NCBI GenBank assembly: GCA_947502305.1 | Contig: CANMZA010000002.1 | Span: 959,041 to 1,023,040, forward strand | From: an uncultured Erythrobacter sp. | GTDB taxonomy: Bacteria; Pseudomonadota; Alphaproteobacteria; Sphingomonadales; Sphingomonadaceae | Reading direction: 5' to 3' | DNA length: 64,000 nt | Shown here: positions 1 to 8,395 of the stretch, one piece after another | Position numbering within the stretch: position 1 is the first letter of the stretch | How the letters are laid out: every line of letters starts with the position of its first letter | Made by a program: the position numbers and the translations under genes | The notes under the pieces: generated by a model | What the model saw: the letters and a program-made list of their open reading frames with translations, nothing else | Database searches by the model: none | What the model was told of the DNA's origin: nothing

Positions 1-1208
1 GCTTTGACCGTCCCAATATCCGTTACACCATTTCCGCCCGCGACAATGTCGGGCGGCAAATCACCGAATTTATCCAAAACACGCCGGGCGCCGGGATTGT
101 CTATGCACAAAGCCGCAAAGCGACCGAAGACCTCGCCGCCAAACTCGCCGCGACCGGGCGGCCCGTGGGCGCGTATCACGCAGGCTTACCGCCTGAACAA
201 CGCGCCGCGACGCAGGCCGAGTTCGTAAAATCCGAAGACATGGTGATGGTCGCGACCATCGCATTCGGCATGGGTATCGACAAACCGGATGTGCGATTTG
301 TCCTCCATGCAGGCCTGCCCAAATCGACCGAGGCCTATTATCAGGAAACAGGCCGTGCGGGCCGCGACGGCGATCCCTCAGTGGCGCAGATGTTCTGGAG
401 CGCGAATGATTTCGCCAAGGCCCGCCAATGGCTGAGCGATGTCGAGGAAAGCCGCTTGGCCAGCGAACGAGAGCGGCTGAACGCCTTGGCGGCTTTGGTC
501 GAAAGCGCTGGTTGCCGCCGCGCCATTTTGCTGCGGCATTTCGGCGAAGACCCGCCCCAGACCTGCGGCAATTGTGACAATTGTATCGATCCGCCCAGAG
601 TTTTGGATGTGACCGAAATCGCGCAAAAACTACTCAGCGCGGTGTACCGCACCGGCCAGAGTTTCGGCATTGGTCATATCGAAAAGGTTCTGCTGGGCCG
701 GGATGATGCACGCGTGCGGCAACGGGGCCATGACAGCCTGTCGGTGTTTGGCATTATCGGCGGCGAGGATGCGGCTTTGCTGCGCCCGGTCATGCGCAGT
801 TTGATGGCGAATGCGATGTTGGTGACGACAGAGCATGGCGGCTTGGCGTTAAGCGGGGATGCGGCAGAGGTGCTGCGCGGGAACAAGGCCATTGCGATTG
901 CAGAGCCGCCCAAGAAGCGCGGGCGCCGTGACCGGGGAAATGGCAGCGCAAATAGCAGGGCCGGCGCGGTCCCCAATCCCATTGGCGACCCGCTGTTCGA
1001 TGCGCTGCGCGAGCGGCGCAAATCACTTGCCAGCGAACACAGCGTCCCGGCTTATATTATTTTTCACGACAGCGTCCTGCGCGCCATGGCGAGCGAGCGG
1101 CCTGGCAGCCTGTCTGAATTGGGCGAAATACAGGGTGTTGGCGCAAAGAAGCTCGACACGTGGGGTCAGGAATTTTTGAACGTCATCCGCGAATTTGAGG
1201 GCGGTTAA
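1..1208 (+). CDS. recQ: ATP-dependent DNA helicase RecQ (5' end cut by window edge)
   Basis: 3'-5' superfamily 2 DNA helicase acting in recombination and stalled-fork repair. The reading frame is open from the first base and begins with FDRPNIRY, the end of RecA-like domain 1. Domain 2 follows, with VGAYHAGL, ATIAFGMGIDKPDVR and QETGRAGRDG (motifs IV to VI). The RQC zinc site is visible as RHFGEDPPQTCGNCDNC, followed by a winged-helix region and a C-terminal HRDC domain (GDPLFDALRERR to GAKKLDTWG). The first ATG inside the window is not the true start. The gene ends 4 bp into the convergent cyclic-nucleotide-binding gene. The RecQ assignment is secure; the missing part is the N-terminal helicase lobe with the Walker A and DEAH motifs. 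Confidence 0.95.
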   Translation, partial: FDRPNIRYTISARDNVGRQITEFIQNTPGAGIVYAQSRKATEDLAAKLAATGRPVGAYHAGLPPEQRAATQAEFVKSEDMVMVATIAFGMGIDKPDVRFVLHAGLPKSTEAYYQETGRAGRDGDPSVAQMFWSANDFAKARQWLSDVEESRLASERERLNALAALVESAGCRRAILLRHFGEDPPQTCGNCDNCIDPPRVLDVTEIAQKLLSAVYRTGQSFGIGHIEKVLLGRDDARVRQRGHDSLSVFGIIGGEDAALLRPVMRSLMANAMLVTTEHGGLALSGDAAEVLRGNKAIAIAEPPKKRGRRDRGNGSANSRAGAVPNPIGDPLFDALRERRKSLASEHSVPAYIIFHDSVLRAMASERPGSLSELGEIQGVGAKKLDTWGQEFLNVIREFEGG

Positions 1209-1885
1209 TCCGCTGGAAGAGCATCGTCCGGACGATAGCTCTCGGTCAGTTTGCGCGCCAAATCGCGGGTCAGCAAAGCGTTGAGGGCATTGCCCAGCGC
1301 CGGATATTTCTCGCCCAGCTCTCGCAATGCCTCCGCATCCCATAAAACATAGCGTACACCGGCGGGCGCTAGGGTTGTTGCGGTTGCTTGTCCGTCCAAA
1401 ACAAATGCGACCTCTCCGACGAAATTTTGCGCGGGCAGGCCGAATTTATGTTCGCCCTTCTCAACCGCCACGGTGCCGCTGACGATATAATAGAGCCGCG
1501 AGGTTTGTTCCCCCTCGCGCGTTAGAATGATGCTGTGCGCCTTGGCTGCTTTGCGCCATTCGGCGATCTTTAAAATCCGCCGAAATTGCCCCGGCGTCAG
1601 CGTTTCGAAAGCATCGAACAGGCGTTTTTCGTCGTCAGACATGCGGAAAGTTGTGCGTTCAAGCAGCACTTGGGCGAGCACATAGATATTGACCGCGATC
1701 AGCAAAAAGCCGGTCATGACCGCATCCCACAAGGGCGGCGATGGCACGAGCCAATAGTAGAAATTGAACACGATGCTGGAGACGATAATCATCACGCGCA
1801 ATTTCAATTCGTCGCGGATGAAATATCCGATGAGCAGAATTGCGGTGGCAATATGGATCAGCCATGCGGGATCAAAGAAGGTCAT
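1205..1885 (-). CDS. Membrane protein with C-terminal cyclic-nucleotide-binding-like domain (Popeye-like layout)
   Basis: A 226-residue protein with three hydrophobic helices in residues 1-75 and a CNBD/cupin-like domain at about 95-210. The domain shows ILTREGE, YYIVSGTVAVEK, FVGEVAFVLDG and ATATTLAPAGVRYVLWD. The phosphate-binding-cassette position (FVGEVAFVLDGQATATT) keeps GE but lacks the usual Arg-Ala pair, so cNMP binding is uncertain. The order of three N-terminal helices, a charged ER/DE linker and a CNBD resembles animal Popeye-domain proteins. Its ATG overlaps the TGA of the yifB-like gene (ATGA), so the two are probably translated together. The physiological ligand and partner are unknown. 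Confidence 0.75.
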   Translation of the reverse strand: MTFFDPAWLIHIATAILLIGYFIRDELKLRVMIIVSSIVFNFYYWLVPSPPLWDAVMTGFLLIAVNIYVLAQVLLERTTFRMSDDEKRLFDAFETLTPGQFRRILKIAEWRKAAKAHSIILTREGEQTSRLYYIVSGTVAVEKGEHKFGLPAQNFVGEVAFVLDGQATATTLAPAGVRYVLWDAEALRELGEKYPALGNALNALLTRDLARKLTESYRPDDALPAD

Positions 1886-3378
1886 TTGCGTCCAATCGTC
1901 TGACGGTATGAAAGCGCCTCGGCGATATGGATGCGGCCCACTTCGGCTTTGCCAGATAGGTCCGCAATCGTCCGCGCCACGCGCAGCATTCTGGTATAAG
2001 AGCGCGCCGACAGCCGCAATTTTTCCGCTGCGCGCAGCATCAATGCGCGTCCTTCTTCATCTGGCGCGGCGTGGTTTTGCAGCAGCTCTCCGTCCAGTTC
2101 TGCATTGGAACGCACGCCTCTCTCGGCTGACATAGAGCGCGCGCGTGCGACGCGCCGGGCGACCTCTTCGCTGCTTTCCGTGGCGGGGGGCAAAGCAAGA
2201 TCGAGCGCGCTGACCGCGGCGACCTGTACATGCAAATCGATCCTGTCGAGCAGCGGGCCAGACAGGCGCGCCTGATATTCAGTAAGGCATCGTTCGCCGC
2301 GCGCGCAGACATGGCCCAATTCGCCCGCATGGCCGCAGCGGCACGGATTCATCGCGGCGATCAATTGCACCCGTGCAGGAAACGTCACATGCGCATTGGC
2401 CCGCGCCACATCGACTTGCCCGGTTTCCAAAGGTTGGCGCAGCGAATCGAGCACTGCGCGCTGAAACTCCGGCAATTCATCAAGGAAGAGCACACCCAAA
2501 TGCGCCAAGCTCACCTCGCCAGGGCGCACTTTTAGCCCGCCTCCGGTGAGGGCCGCCATGCTTGCAGAATGGTGCGGAGCGCGAAAAGGGCGGGTGCGGC
2601 TGATTTGGCCAGAGGTCAGCATCCCCGCGACAGATTGCACCATCGACACTTCGAGCGCCTCTGACGGTGTTAGCTGCGGCAAGATCCCGGCAAGGCAGCT
2701 TGCCATCATACTTTTGCCCGATCCCGGCGGGCCGATCATCAGCAAATTGTGCCCGCCCGCCGCCGCGATTTCCAGCGCGCGTTTGGCGGTCTCTTGGCCC
2801 TTTACCTGTTTGAGATCAGTCACCGGCGGCGGCTCTGCGACATCGCCGCGAATCGGTTCTGGCAAGGTTTGCGCGCCTTTTAAGTGCCCAAGCAAACTGC
2901 TGAGATCACGCGGGGCAAGCACAGGAATGCCGCTGGCCCAGCGCGCCTCTGGCCCTTGATCCGCCGGGCAAATCAGCCCGGCATCGGCGGTGCTGGCATG
3001 CAAGGCGGCGATCAAAACGCCGGGCGTTGCAACGATACGCCCATCCAGCGCCAATTCGCCAACCGCGATCCAATCGCCCAATTGTTCCGCATCCGTCACG
3101 CCCATCGCGGCCAGCAAAGCCAGCGCAATCGGCAAGTCATAATGCGACCCATCTTTGGGCAGGTCAGCTGGCGATAGATTAATGGTGATCCGCTTGGGCG
3201 GCAGCGCGAGCCCCATCGCAGACAGAGCCGCTTGCACCCGTTCGCGGCTTTCGCTGACGGCTTTATCCGGCAGGCCCACAATGGCGAAACGCGGCAATCC
3301 AGCCGCGACCTGACACTGCACTTCGACCTGCCGCGCCTCAAGGCCCAAATAGGCAACAGTGCGTACCAGCGCTACCAA
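1882..3378 (-). CDS. YifB/ComM-family Mg-chelatase-like AAA+ ATPase
   Basis: About 498 residues in the order expected for the family: an N-terminal Lon-protease-like fold (VALVRTVAYLGLEAR to SPADLPKDGSHYDLP), a AAA+ core with Walker A GPPGSGKSMMAS and Walker B VLFLDELPEF, a zinc-finger-like CRCGHAGELGHVC, and a C-terminal Mg-chelatase domain. ComM of Vibrio is a hexameric helicase that promotes branch migration in natural transformation; this role is inferred by family. I prefer the TTG at 3378. It gives the family N-terminus MVALVRTVAYLGLEA and is preceded by GGGGGA 8 bases upstream. An in-frame ATG at 3420 would add 14 non-conserved residues. Translationally coupled to the downstream cyclic-nucleotide-binding gene. 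Confidence 0.92.
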   Translation of the reverse strand: MVALVRTVAYLGLEARQVEVQCQVAAGLPRFAIVGLPDKAVSESRERVQAALSAMGLALPPKRITINLSPADLPKDGSHYDLPIALALLAAMGVTDAEQLGDWIAVGELALDGRIVATPGVLIAALHASTADAGLICPADQGPEARWASGIPVLAPRDLSSLLGHLKGAQTLPEPIRGDVAEPPPVTDLKQVKGQETAKRALEIAAAGGHNLLMIGPPGSGKSMMASCLAGILPQLTPSEALEVSMVQSVAGMLTSGQISRTRPFRAPHHSASMAALTGGGLKVRPGEVSLAHLGVLFLDELPEFQRAVLDSLRQPLETGQVDVARANAHVTFPARVQLIAAMNPCRCGHAGELGHVCARGERCLTEYQARLSGPLLDRIDLHVQVAAVSALDLALPPATESSEEVARRVARARSMSAERGVRSNAELDGELLQNHAAPDEEGRALMLRAAEKLRLSARSYTRMLRVARTIADLSGKAEVGRIHIAEALSYRQTIGRK

Positions 3379-3479
3379 TGCGCAAATCCCCCAGCCCCAA
3401 AAACGGCTCATTTCCGTCATCGGCGTTTGTGCAGGGTTAATAGGAACTTGTCGAGTACTTAGGGAGGGCTACGAAAGGA

Positions 3480-3503
3480 CTTCGCAAGTATAAACCTTCG
3501 CAA
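3480..3503. repeat. Direct repeat CTTCGCAA x2 upstream of the ClpP-fold gene
   Basis: Two copies of CTTCGCAA start 16 bp apart (3480 and 3496), with TATAAA between them at 3489-3494. It could be a regulator site overlapping a -10 element, but no convincing -35 lies at the right distance. Weak evidence. Confidence 0.25.
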
Positions 3504-3536
3504 ATCCTGAACGTAACATCTCGTATCTGTTACGGC

Positions 3537-4541
3537 ATGAAACGCACAGCCAAATCACTCGCCGCATTCTTTGCTCTTATCCAACTGGTATTTTTTGCCG
3601 GTCCGGTATTGGGACAAGAACGCGCAGATACTTACGGCAACAACCGGACGGTCGTCACGGAAAGCTGGGTTGAGGAATGGGACGCAGCCACCGGGCGCTG
3701 GGTCGTTGTTGCTGGCGAGAATGCGGCCCCTGTTTCGGCGCCGCAGCCGCGTTCTGCGGTGCGCTATGCTCAGCCGGTTGCCCCGCGCGGCGCCAGCGCC
3801 ATGTTGGCGCAATATGGCCCATTTGTGGTGACCAGCGATGTGAGCGCCGCAATGATGGGCTCCACCGACAGTTCTAGCCTCGCGCATTTCGAAGCAATGC
3901 TGCGCGATTTCCCTCAGCTCGCCACGTTGGAATTGGTTGAGGCGCCCGGCACCAGCAATGATATCGCAAACCTAGCCGTTGGTCGCCGGATCCGTGAAGC
4001 AGGTATCGCCACGCATGTGCCGAGCGGCGGGTCGGTGCGCTCTGGTGCGGTCGAACTGTTTTTGGCCGGTGCGACTCGCACAATGGAGCCAGGCGCGCAA
4101 TTCGCAGTGCATTCTTGGCTCGACAATCACGGGCGCGAAGCGGATGATTTCGCCGCCGATCACCCTGCCAACCGCCTCTATCTCGATTATTATGTCGAAA
4201 TGGGCATGAGCGAAGCGCGCGCCCGCGATTTTTACGCCATGACCAATTCCGTTCCGCATTCCAGCGCCCTGTGGCTCGACGCGGGCGATATGCGCCCATG
4301 GTTGCAGCCAGAGCGCACACCCTCCTACCGCGCGCCCGCCGTGCAAGCTGCGGTAAGGGTCAATGCAGGACCGATCACTTTGGAGCGATTGACGGAAGAA
4401 AAGATGCCGAGCTGGACTTTGCCAAGCGTGAATTTTGATGCGCCGCCAGCGTTAATTCCGGCCCAGATTGATCCCGCGCTGGATTATGTCGATCTGTCAG
4501 CGATCACTCTGGCGCAGCTGGATCAAACCATCATTGGCTAA
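3537..4541 (+). CDS. Secreted ClpP/crotonase-fold protein (COG3904-like)
   Basis: A 334-residue protein with a clear Sec signal peptide (MKRTAKSLAAFFALIQ, cleavage near VLG-QE at residue 26). The 150-195 segment has the ClpP-class arrangement: a glycine-rich turn SGGSVRSGAVE with candidate nucleophile Ser169, then LAGATRTMEPGAQFAVHSW with candidate His192. Similar periplasmic ClpP-like proteins are known only as predicted hydrolases; activity is not shown. The acid residue of a triad cannot be placed with certainty. The N-terminal 30-90 region is Pro/Ala-rich and probably flexible. The gene stands alone between the divergent yifB-like gene and the rpmH block. Confidence 0.7.
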   Translation: MKRTAKSLAAFFALIQLVFFAGPVLGQERADTYGNNRTVVTESWVEEWDAATGRWVVVAGENAAPVSAPQPRSAVRYAQPVAPRGASAMLAQYGPFVVTSDVSAAMMGSTDSSSLAHFEAMLRDFPQLATLELVEAPGTSNDIANLAVGRRIREAGIATHVPSGGSVRSGAVELFLAGATRTMEPGAQFAVHSWLDNHGREADDFAADHPANRLYLDYYVEMGMSEARARDFYAMTNSVPHSSALWLDAGDMRPWLQPERTPSYRAPAVQAAVRVNAGPITLERLTEEKMPSWTLPSVNFDAPPALIPAQIDPALDYVDLSAITLAQLDQTIIG

Positions 4542-4578
4542 AATCCCTTGATCGCCGTTCGAAGCGGGTCGGGATTTT
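4540..4578 (+). terminator. Candidate terminator hairpin after the ClpP-fold gene
   Basis: AAAATCCC (4540-4547) pairs with GGGATTTT (4571-4578) across 23 bases that can form an inner stem. It starts at the stop codon and ends in four T residues. A plausible but not strong intrinsic terminator. Confidence 0.4.
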
Positions 4579-4591
4579 GGCCAAGCACTTC

Positions 4592-4620
4592 TTGACTCGC
4601 GCATCGCATTCCCATAGTTG
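4592..4620 (+). promoter_or_regulatory. Candidate promoter for rpmH-rnpA
   Basis: TTGACT at 4592-4597 is followed after 16 bases by ATAGTT (4614-4619). It lies about 105 bp upstream of the rpmH start, in the only non-coding gap before the ribosomal protein gene. The -35 is good, the -10 weak. Confidence 0.4.
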
Positions 4621-4725
4621 CGCGCCCCTGATCAGAGCGTTTCGTGCGCTCGAACATATGGTCGCTGCCGCCGAAGTCTCTTACGGCTCCGGATGTAAGA
4701 CCAAACCAGATTTATTGAGGACGAT

Positions 4726-4860
4726 ATGAAGCGGACTTTCCAGCCAAGCAATCTCGTGCGTGCCCGTCGGCACGGTTTCTTCGCGCGCAAAAAGACAGTG
4801 GGCGGCCGCAAGGTTCTGCGCGCTCGTCGCAGCCGCGGCCGTAAGAAGCTCTGCGCCTGA
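4726..4860 (+). CDS. rpmH: 50S ribosomal protein bL34
   Basis: A 44-residue highly basic protein beginning [18 protein letters not shown], the bL34 signature, and ending in an Arg/Lys-rich tail (RGRKKLCA). The start is preceded by TTGAGGACGAT, giving GAGG 7 bases from the ATG. Two positions look unusual: FFARKKT where most family members have FRARMAT-type residues, and Cys before the terminal Ala where Ser is common. It opens the conserved rpmH-rnpA-yidD-yidC-yihA order. A hairpin followed by T residues separates it from rnpA, which would let L34 mRNA exceed the rest of the operon. Confidence 0.97.
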   Translation: MKRTFQPSNLVRARRHGFFARKKTVGGRKVLRARRSRGRKKLCA

Positions 4861-4900
4861 TGAGGCGCGCGGCCTATAGCGGGCTGCGCTTTTCTTAAAT

Positions 4901-4948
4901 CTGCGGCGCTTTAACCGCAGCGCAAAGGGTGGATGCTTCCACTTTTTT
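4901..4948 (+). terminator. Tandem hairpins and terminator/attenuator between rpmH and rnpA
   Basis: CTGCGG (4901-4906) pairs with CCGCAG (4915-4920). Then GTGGA (4929-4933) pairs with TCCAC (4938-4942), directly followed by six T residues. The second stem is only 5 bp, which suggests partial termination. Confidence 0.6.
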
Positions 4949-4998
4949 GTAGCGTATTTACGGGCTCCCTAATGGGGCCCGTTTCGCGTATCTGAAAC

Positions 4999-5508
4999 AT
5001 GATGGCCAAAACCTTCGCCCCAAAAGTTCTGACGAAGCGCGCCGATTTTCTGGCGGCGAATAAAGGCCTGCGCAATGCGCGGGCCGGATTCGTTTTGCTA
5101 ACGCGCGCCAATTCCGAACTAAAAGGCGGGCCCGAAAACAATCAGGCAAACAATCAGGCAAACGATCAGTCAGATGAGCAGGTGGGCGGGAAAGGTGTGC
5201 GGTATGGCATCACCGTCACCAAGAAAATCGGCAATGCGGTGGTGCGCAACCGTATGAAACGCCGTTTTCGCGAATTGCTGCGCGCGGCATTGGCGGATCA
5301 CGCTTTGCCAGACCATGATCACATCTTAATCGGACGCGCGGGCGGGGTCGAACGAGACTTTGGCAAAATGGCCGAAGAGTTATCGCAGGCGCTGTCGCGG
5401 GCACGCGCAGGCAAAGGCGATCCGCCGCGCGGTCGCAGACCCATGAGGGGGTCAAAAAAGGCACCTCAAAAGGGCGGCCAAAAGCCCCCGCAAAAGGACG
5501 GGGCATGA
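4999..5508 (+). CDS. rnpA: Ribonuclease P protein component
   Basis: Protein subunit of RNase P, which helps the catalytic RNA process pre-tRNA 5' ends. The family signature [19 protein letters not shown] is intact at about residues 75-93, and [15 protein letters not shown] fits the N-terminal fold. At 169 residues it is longer than the usual 110-140. An Asn/Gln-rich insert at about residues 46-62 comes from three 12-bp repeats, and the C-terminus is a Lys/Gly/Pro-rich basic tail. Two consecutive ATGs open the frame (4999, 5002). The last codon overlaps the yidD start (GCATGA). Confidence 0.95.
   Translation: MMAKTFAPKVLTKRADFLAANKGLRNARAGFVLLTRANSELKGGPENNQANNQANDQSDEQVGGKGVRYGITVTKKIGNAVVRNRMKRRFRELLRAALADHALPDHDHILIGRAGGVERDFGKMAEELSQALSRARAGKGDPPRGRRPMRGSKKAPQKGGQKPPQKDGA
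5137..5172 (+). repeat. 12-bp tandem repeat inside rnpA
   Basis: AACAATCAGGCA occurs twice exactly (5137-5148, 5149-5160) and once degenerate (AACGATCAGTCA, 5161-5172). It encodes [12 protein letters not shown] in an insert that typical RnpA proteins lack. A replication-slippage expansion is the simplest origin. Confidence 0.85.
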
Positions 5509-5714
5509 AGCATATTTTCATCCTCATTGCGCGCGCTTGGCAGCTCGGCCCGTCGCGTATTTTGCCGCCCACATGCCGTTATTCTCCATCATGCAGCCAA
5601 TATGCGATTGAGGCTCTGGCCAAATATGGTGCGGTGAAGGGTGGATGGCTCGCGCTAAAGCGTATAGGGCGCTGCCATCCGTGGGGTGGTCATGGCCATG
5701 ATCCGGTTCCTTGA
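5505..5714 (+). CDS. yidD: Membrane protein insertion efficiency factor YidD
   Basis: A 69-residue protein with the family core [18 protein letters not shown], the [19 protein letters not shown] segment and a short GGHGHDPVP tail. YidD is an amphipathic inner-membrane-associated factor that aids YidC-dependent insertion. It overlaps rnpA by 4 bp and lies about 100 bp before yidC, the usual order. Confidence 0.95.
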   Translation: MKHIFILIARAWQLGPSRILPPTCRYSPSCSQYAIEALAKYGAVKGGWLALKRIGRCHPWGGHGHDPVP

Positions 5715-5816
5715 GCGTCTCGGCTAGGGCGCAAGTTGGGGCTGGAAAACCGGACTGTCATGCCCACATAATACACTTAACACGCAAATATTCTTTGACA
5801 CTTTGAAGGCATAATC

Positions 5817-7655
5817 TTGGACAATCAGCGCAATCTCCTGCTCGCCGTCGCGCTTTCCGGCTTGCTCATTCTCGGTTGGGATTTCGGGATGCGGTATTTT
5901 TACCCGCAAAGCGATGCGCCCGTGTCTAACGATGTCTTAGAGGCGAGCGTACCTGCCGCCACGGCGGATGGTTCCGGCACGGCAACCGGAGCAGCAACAG
6001 ATACGGCGATTGTTAGCGCGGATGGCGCGGATCAAGCGGTTGTGATCGAAGCGCCCGCGGGACCGATTGACATGGTCACGGCGCTTGCAGATCCAAACCG
6101 GGTCGCGATTGACGCCCCGCGCCTGGCCGGTTCGATCAATCTGGTCGGCGCGCGCATCGATGACATCGTGCTGAAAGATTACCAAGAGAGCGTCGACGAA
6201 GATAGCGGCCCCGTGCGCCTGTTCGCGCCGGAACGCACCGATGGCCAACATTTCGCAGAGTTTGGTTTCATGGTCGGCGGCCAGCGCCCCACGGGCCGCG
6301 AGCTATGGCAGGCCGATGGCGAGCTGCTTTCCAGCGATACGCCGGTAACGTTGAGCCGCACTGATGCCGCCGGTGTGACGTACAATATCCGCCTTTCGAT
6401 TGATGATCAGTTTATGATCACTGCCGAACAATCGGTTCAAAACACATCAGAAGCAGCGACCATTGTGCAGCCATTCGCGCTGATTAAGCGCACCAGCACA
6501 ACCGCAACGCCCGACCAATTTATCGCCCATGCCGGCCCGCTTGGTGTGTTTGGCGGCACTCTCGAAGACCCGCATGCCTATCACGAACTGGCGGAGCTCG
6601 GCCGCTGGACCCCCGATGGTGCGGCGTCTTGGCTTGGCTTTGCTGACAATTACTGGCTGTCGGCGCTCGCCAAGGGTGACGGCGATGCTGATGTCGCCGG
6701 TTTCGAATCGCTTGGCGATGACCTTTTCCGTGCGGTGCTGCGCTATGACCCGCAAACGATCGCGGCGGGCGGGACGATCACGCAAACCACGCAGCTATTC
6801 GCAGGCGCGAAAGAAAGCGTGATCCTCGATCAATATGAAGACACCGGCATCACCTATTTCGGCAAAGCGATCAGCTGGGGCTGGTTCGAATGGTTTGAGA
6901 AGCCGCTTTTGTGGCTGCTGCGGACGCTTAACAATCTGGTCGGCAATTTCGGAATTGCGATCATCCTGCTGACCTGCATCATTCGCGGATTGCTGTTCCC
7001 TGTTGCGCAGAAACAATTTTCGTCGATGGCGCAGATGAAGGCGCTTCAACCCAGAATGAAGGCCATTCAGGAGCGTTATAAGGACGACAAGCAGCAGCAG
7101 CAGCAAGAGATCATGAAAATGTACAAGGAGGAGAAGGCCAATCCGCTGGCCGGCTGTCTCCCGCTCATTATTCAGATCCCTATCTTCTTTGCGCTGTATA
7201 AAGTTTTGATCCTAGCGATTGAGATGCGGCATGAACCGTTCATCGAATTCTGGATTAAGGATTTGTCGGCGCCCGATCCGGCGAAAATCCTGAACGCGTT
7301 TGGCTATCTGCCTTACGAAGTTCCCGGTTTCCTTGGGATTGGTATTCTGGCGATCCTGCTGGGTGTCACAATGTGGCTGACCTTCAAACTCAACCCTGCC
7401 GCGATGGACCCGATGCAGCAGCAGATTTTCAATCTGATGCCGTGGATCTTGATGTTCGTCATGGCACCGTTTGCGGCAGGTTTGCTGCTATACTGGGTCA
7501 CCTCGAACGTGCTGACCCTGGCTCAACAAAGCTACCTCTATTCCAAAAACCCGCAATTGCGGGCCGCGGCACAAAAGGAAAAAGAGGAGGCCGCCGCCAA
7601 GCGAGCCCGCGAGGCGGCAGAGAAAGCGGATGATGCAGCTAAGGACGGGGCGTGA
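5817..7655 (+). CDS. yidC: Membrane protein insertase YidC
   Basis: A 612-residue Oxa1/Alb3-family insertase. An N-terminal anchor (LLLAVALSGLLILGWDFGM) is followed by a large periplasmic beta domain (about 40-350). The insertase core then has the first core helix at NLVGNFGIAIILLTCIIRG, the cytoplasmic hairpin with PRMKAIQERYKDDKQQ, ANPLAGCLPLIIQIPIFFALY, and the last helices near residues 500-570. The tail is Lys/Glu/Ala-rich (RNA/ribosome contact in other alphaproteobacteria, inferred). The start is TTG, chosen because MDNQRNLLLAVALSG matches the family and AAGG lies 8 bases upstream. It ends in GTGA, overlapping the GTG start of the next gene. Confidence 0.97.
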   Translation: MDNQRNLLLAVALSGLLILGWDFGMRYFYPQSDAPVSNDVLEASVPAATADGSGTATGAATDTAIVSADGADQAVVIEAPAGPIDMVTALADPNRVAIDAPRLAGSINLVGARIDDIVLKDYQESVDEDSGPVRLFAPERTDGQHFAEFGFMVGGQRPTGRELWQADGELLSSDTPVTLSRTDAAGVTYNIRLSIDDQFMITAEQSVQNTSEAATIVQPFALIKRTSTTATPDQFIAHAGPLGVFGGTLEDPHAYHELAELGRWTPDGAASWLGFADNYWLSALAKGDGDADVAGFESLGDDLFRAVLRYDPQTIAAGGTITQTTQLFAGAKESVILDQYEDTGITYFGKAISWGWFEWFEKPLLWLLRTLNNLVGNFGIAIILLTCIIRGLLFPVAQKQFSSMAQMKALQPRMKAIQERYKDDKQQQQQEIMKMYKEEKANPLAGCLPLIIQIPIFFALYKVLILAIEMRHEPFIEFWIKDLSAPDPAKILNAFGYLPYEVPGFLGIGILAILLGVTMWLTFKLNPAAMDPMQQQIFNLMPWILMFVMAPFAAGLLLYWVTSNVLTLAQQSYLYSKNPQLRAAAQKEKEEAAAKRAREAAEKADDAAKDGA

Positions 7656-8359
7656 CCTCTCCTACAGAACGTGAGCAGCAAGAACGCGAGTTAGAAGAGC
7701 GTGAACAGATCCGGCGCGAAAGGACGGCTTCTAAGCTGTTTTCGGGCCGGGTCGATTTCCTGCTTTCTGCACCGCAGCTTAAATTCCTGCCGGAGCCCAC
7801 GGTCCCAGAAATCGCTTTTTGCGGGCGCAGTAATGTTGGCAAGAGCTCGCTCCTCAACGCCTTGACCGGGCGCAAATCCATCGCGCGCGCTTCGGTGACG
7901 CCGGGCCGCACGCAAGAGCTGAATTTCTTTGAGATCGGCGAGCCGCTGCAGATGCGGCTGGTCGATATGCCGGGCTATGGTTTTGCCAAAGCGCCGGTGA
8001 AGATTGTCGATCGTTGGAAGAAACTCGTCAAAAGCTATCTGCGCGGGCGTCAGGTTCTCGCGCGCAATCTGGTGCTCGTCGATAGTCGCCACGGCCTTAA
8101 AGAGGTCGACCGCGAGATGATGAAGATGCTGGACGAAGCCGCCGTCGGATATCGGATCGTGCTGACCAAGACCGACAAGATCAAAGCGAGCGCATTAGAA
8201 AGCGTCGCCAACAAAGTCGCCGAGGAAGCGCGTAAGCACCCGGCGGCATTCCCAGAATTGCACCTTACCAGCGCGGAAAAAGGCATGGGGATCGATGCGT
8301 TGAGGGCGGCGATTGTCGCGGATGCTTTGGGCGAAAACGCCCCTTGGCACCGAAACTAG
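7652..8359 (+). CDS. yihA: Ribosome biogenesis GTP-binding protein YihA/YsxC (EngB)
   Basis: A 235-residue TRAFAC-class GTPase needed for late 50S assembly. G1 GRSNVGKSSLLNAL, G2 region TPGRTQELNFF, G3 DMPGYGFAKAP, G4 TKTDKI and G5 SAEKGMG are all intact. The first 30 residues form a charged Glu/Arg helix (REQQERELEEREQIRRER) longer than in most homologues. The start is GTG overlapping the yidC stop (GTGA), so synthesis is coupled. The last codons lie in a 26-bp-period duplication that also covers the stop. Confidence 0.96.
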   Translation: MTSPTEREQQERELEEREQIRRERTASKLFSGRVDFLLSAPQLKFLPEPTVPEIAFCGRSNVGKSSLLNALTGRKSIARASVTPGRTQELNFFEIGEPLQMRLVDMPGYGFAKAPVKIVDRWKKLVKSYLRGRQVLARNLVLVDSRHGLKEVDREMMKMLDEAAVGYRIVLTKTDKIKASALESVANKVAEEARKHPAAFPELHLTSAEKGMGIDALRAAIVADALGENAPWHRN

Positions 8360-8387
8360 TCACTGGGCCTAGTCACCGAAACTAATC
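8348..8387. repeat. Partial tandem duplication across the yihA stop codon
   Basis: CACCGAAACTAGTC (8348-8361) recurs as CACCGAAACTAATC (8374-8387), 26 bp downstream. The first copy contains the yihA stop. A short slippage duplication. Confidence 0.7.
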
Positions 8388-8395
8388 GCCGAACA

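Noticed and set aside
5795..5819. Perfect TTGACA followed by ATAATC just before yidC
   Set aside because: Spacing is only 10 bases and the -10 would overlap the ribosome site and TTG start; not a workable promoter.
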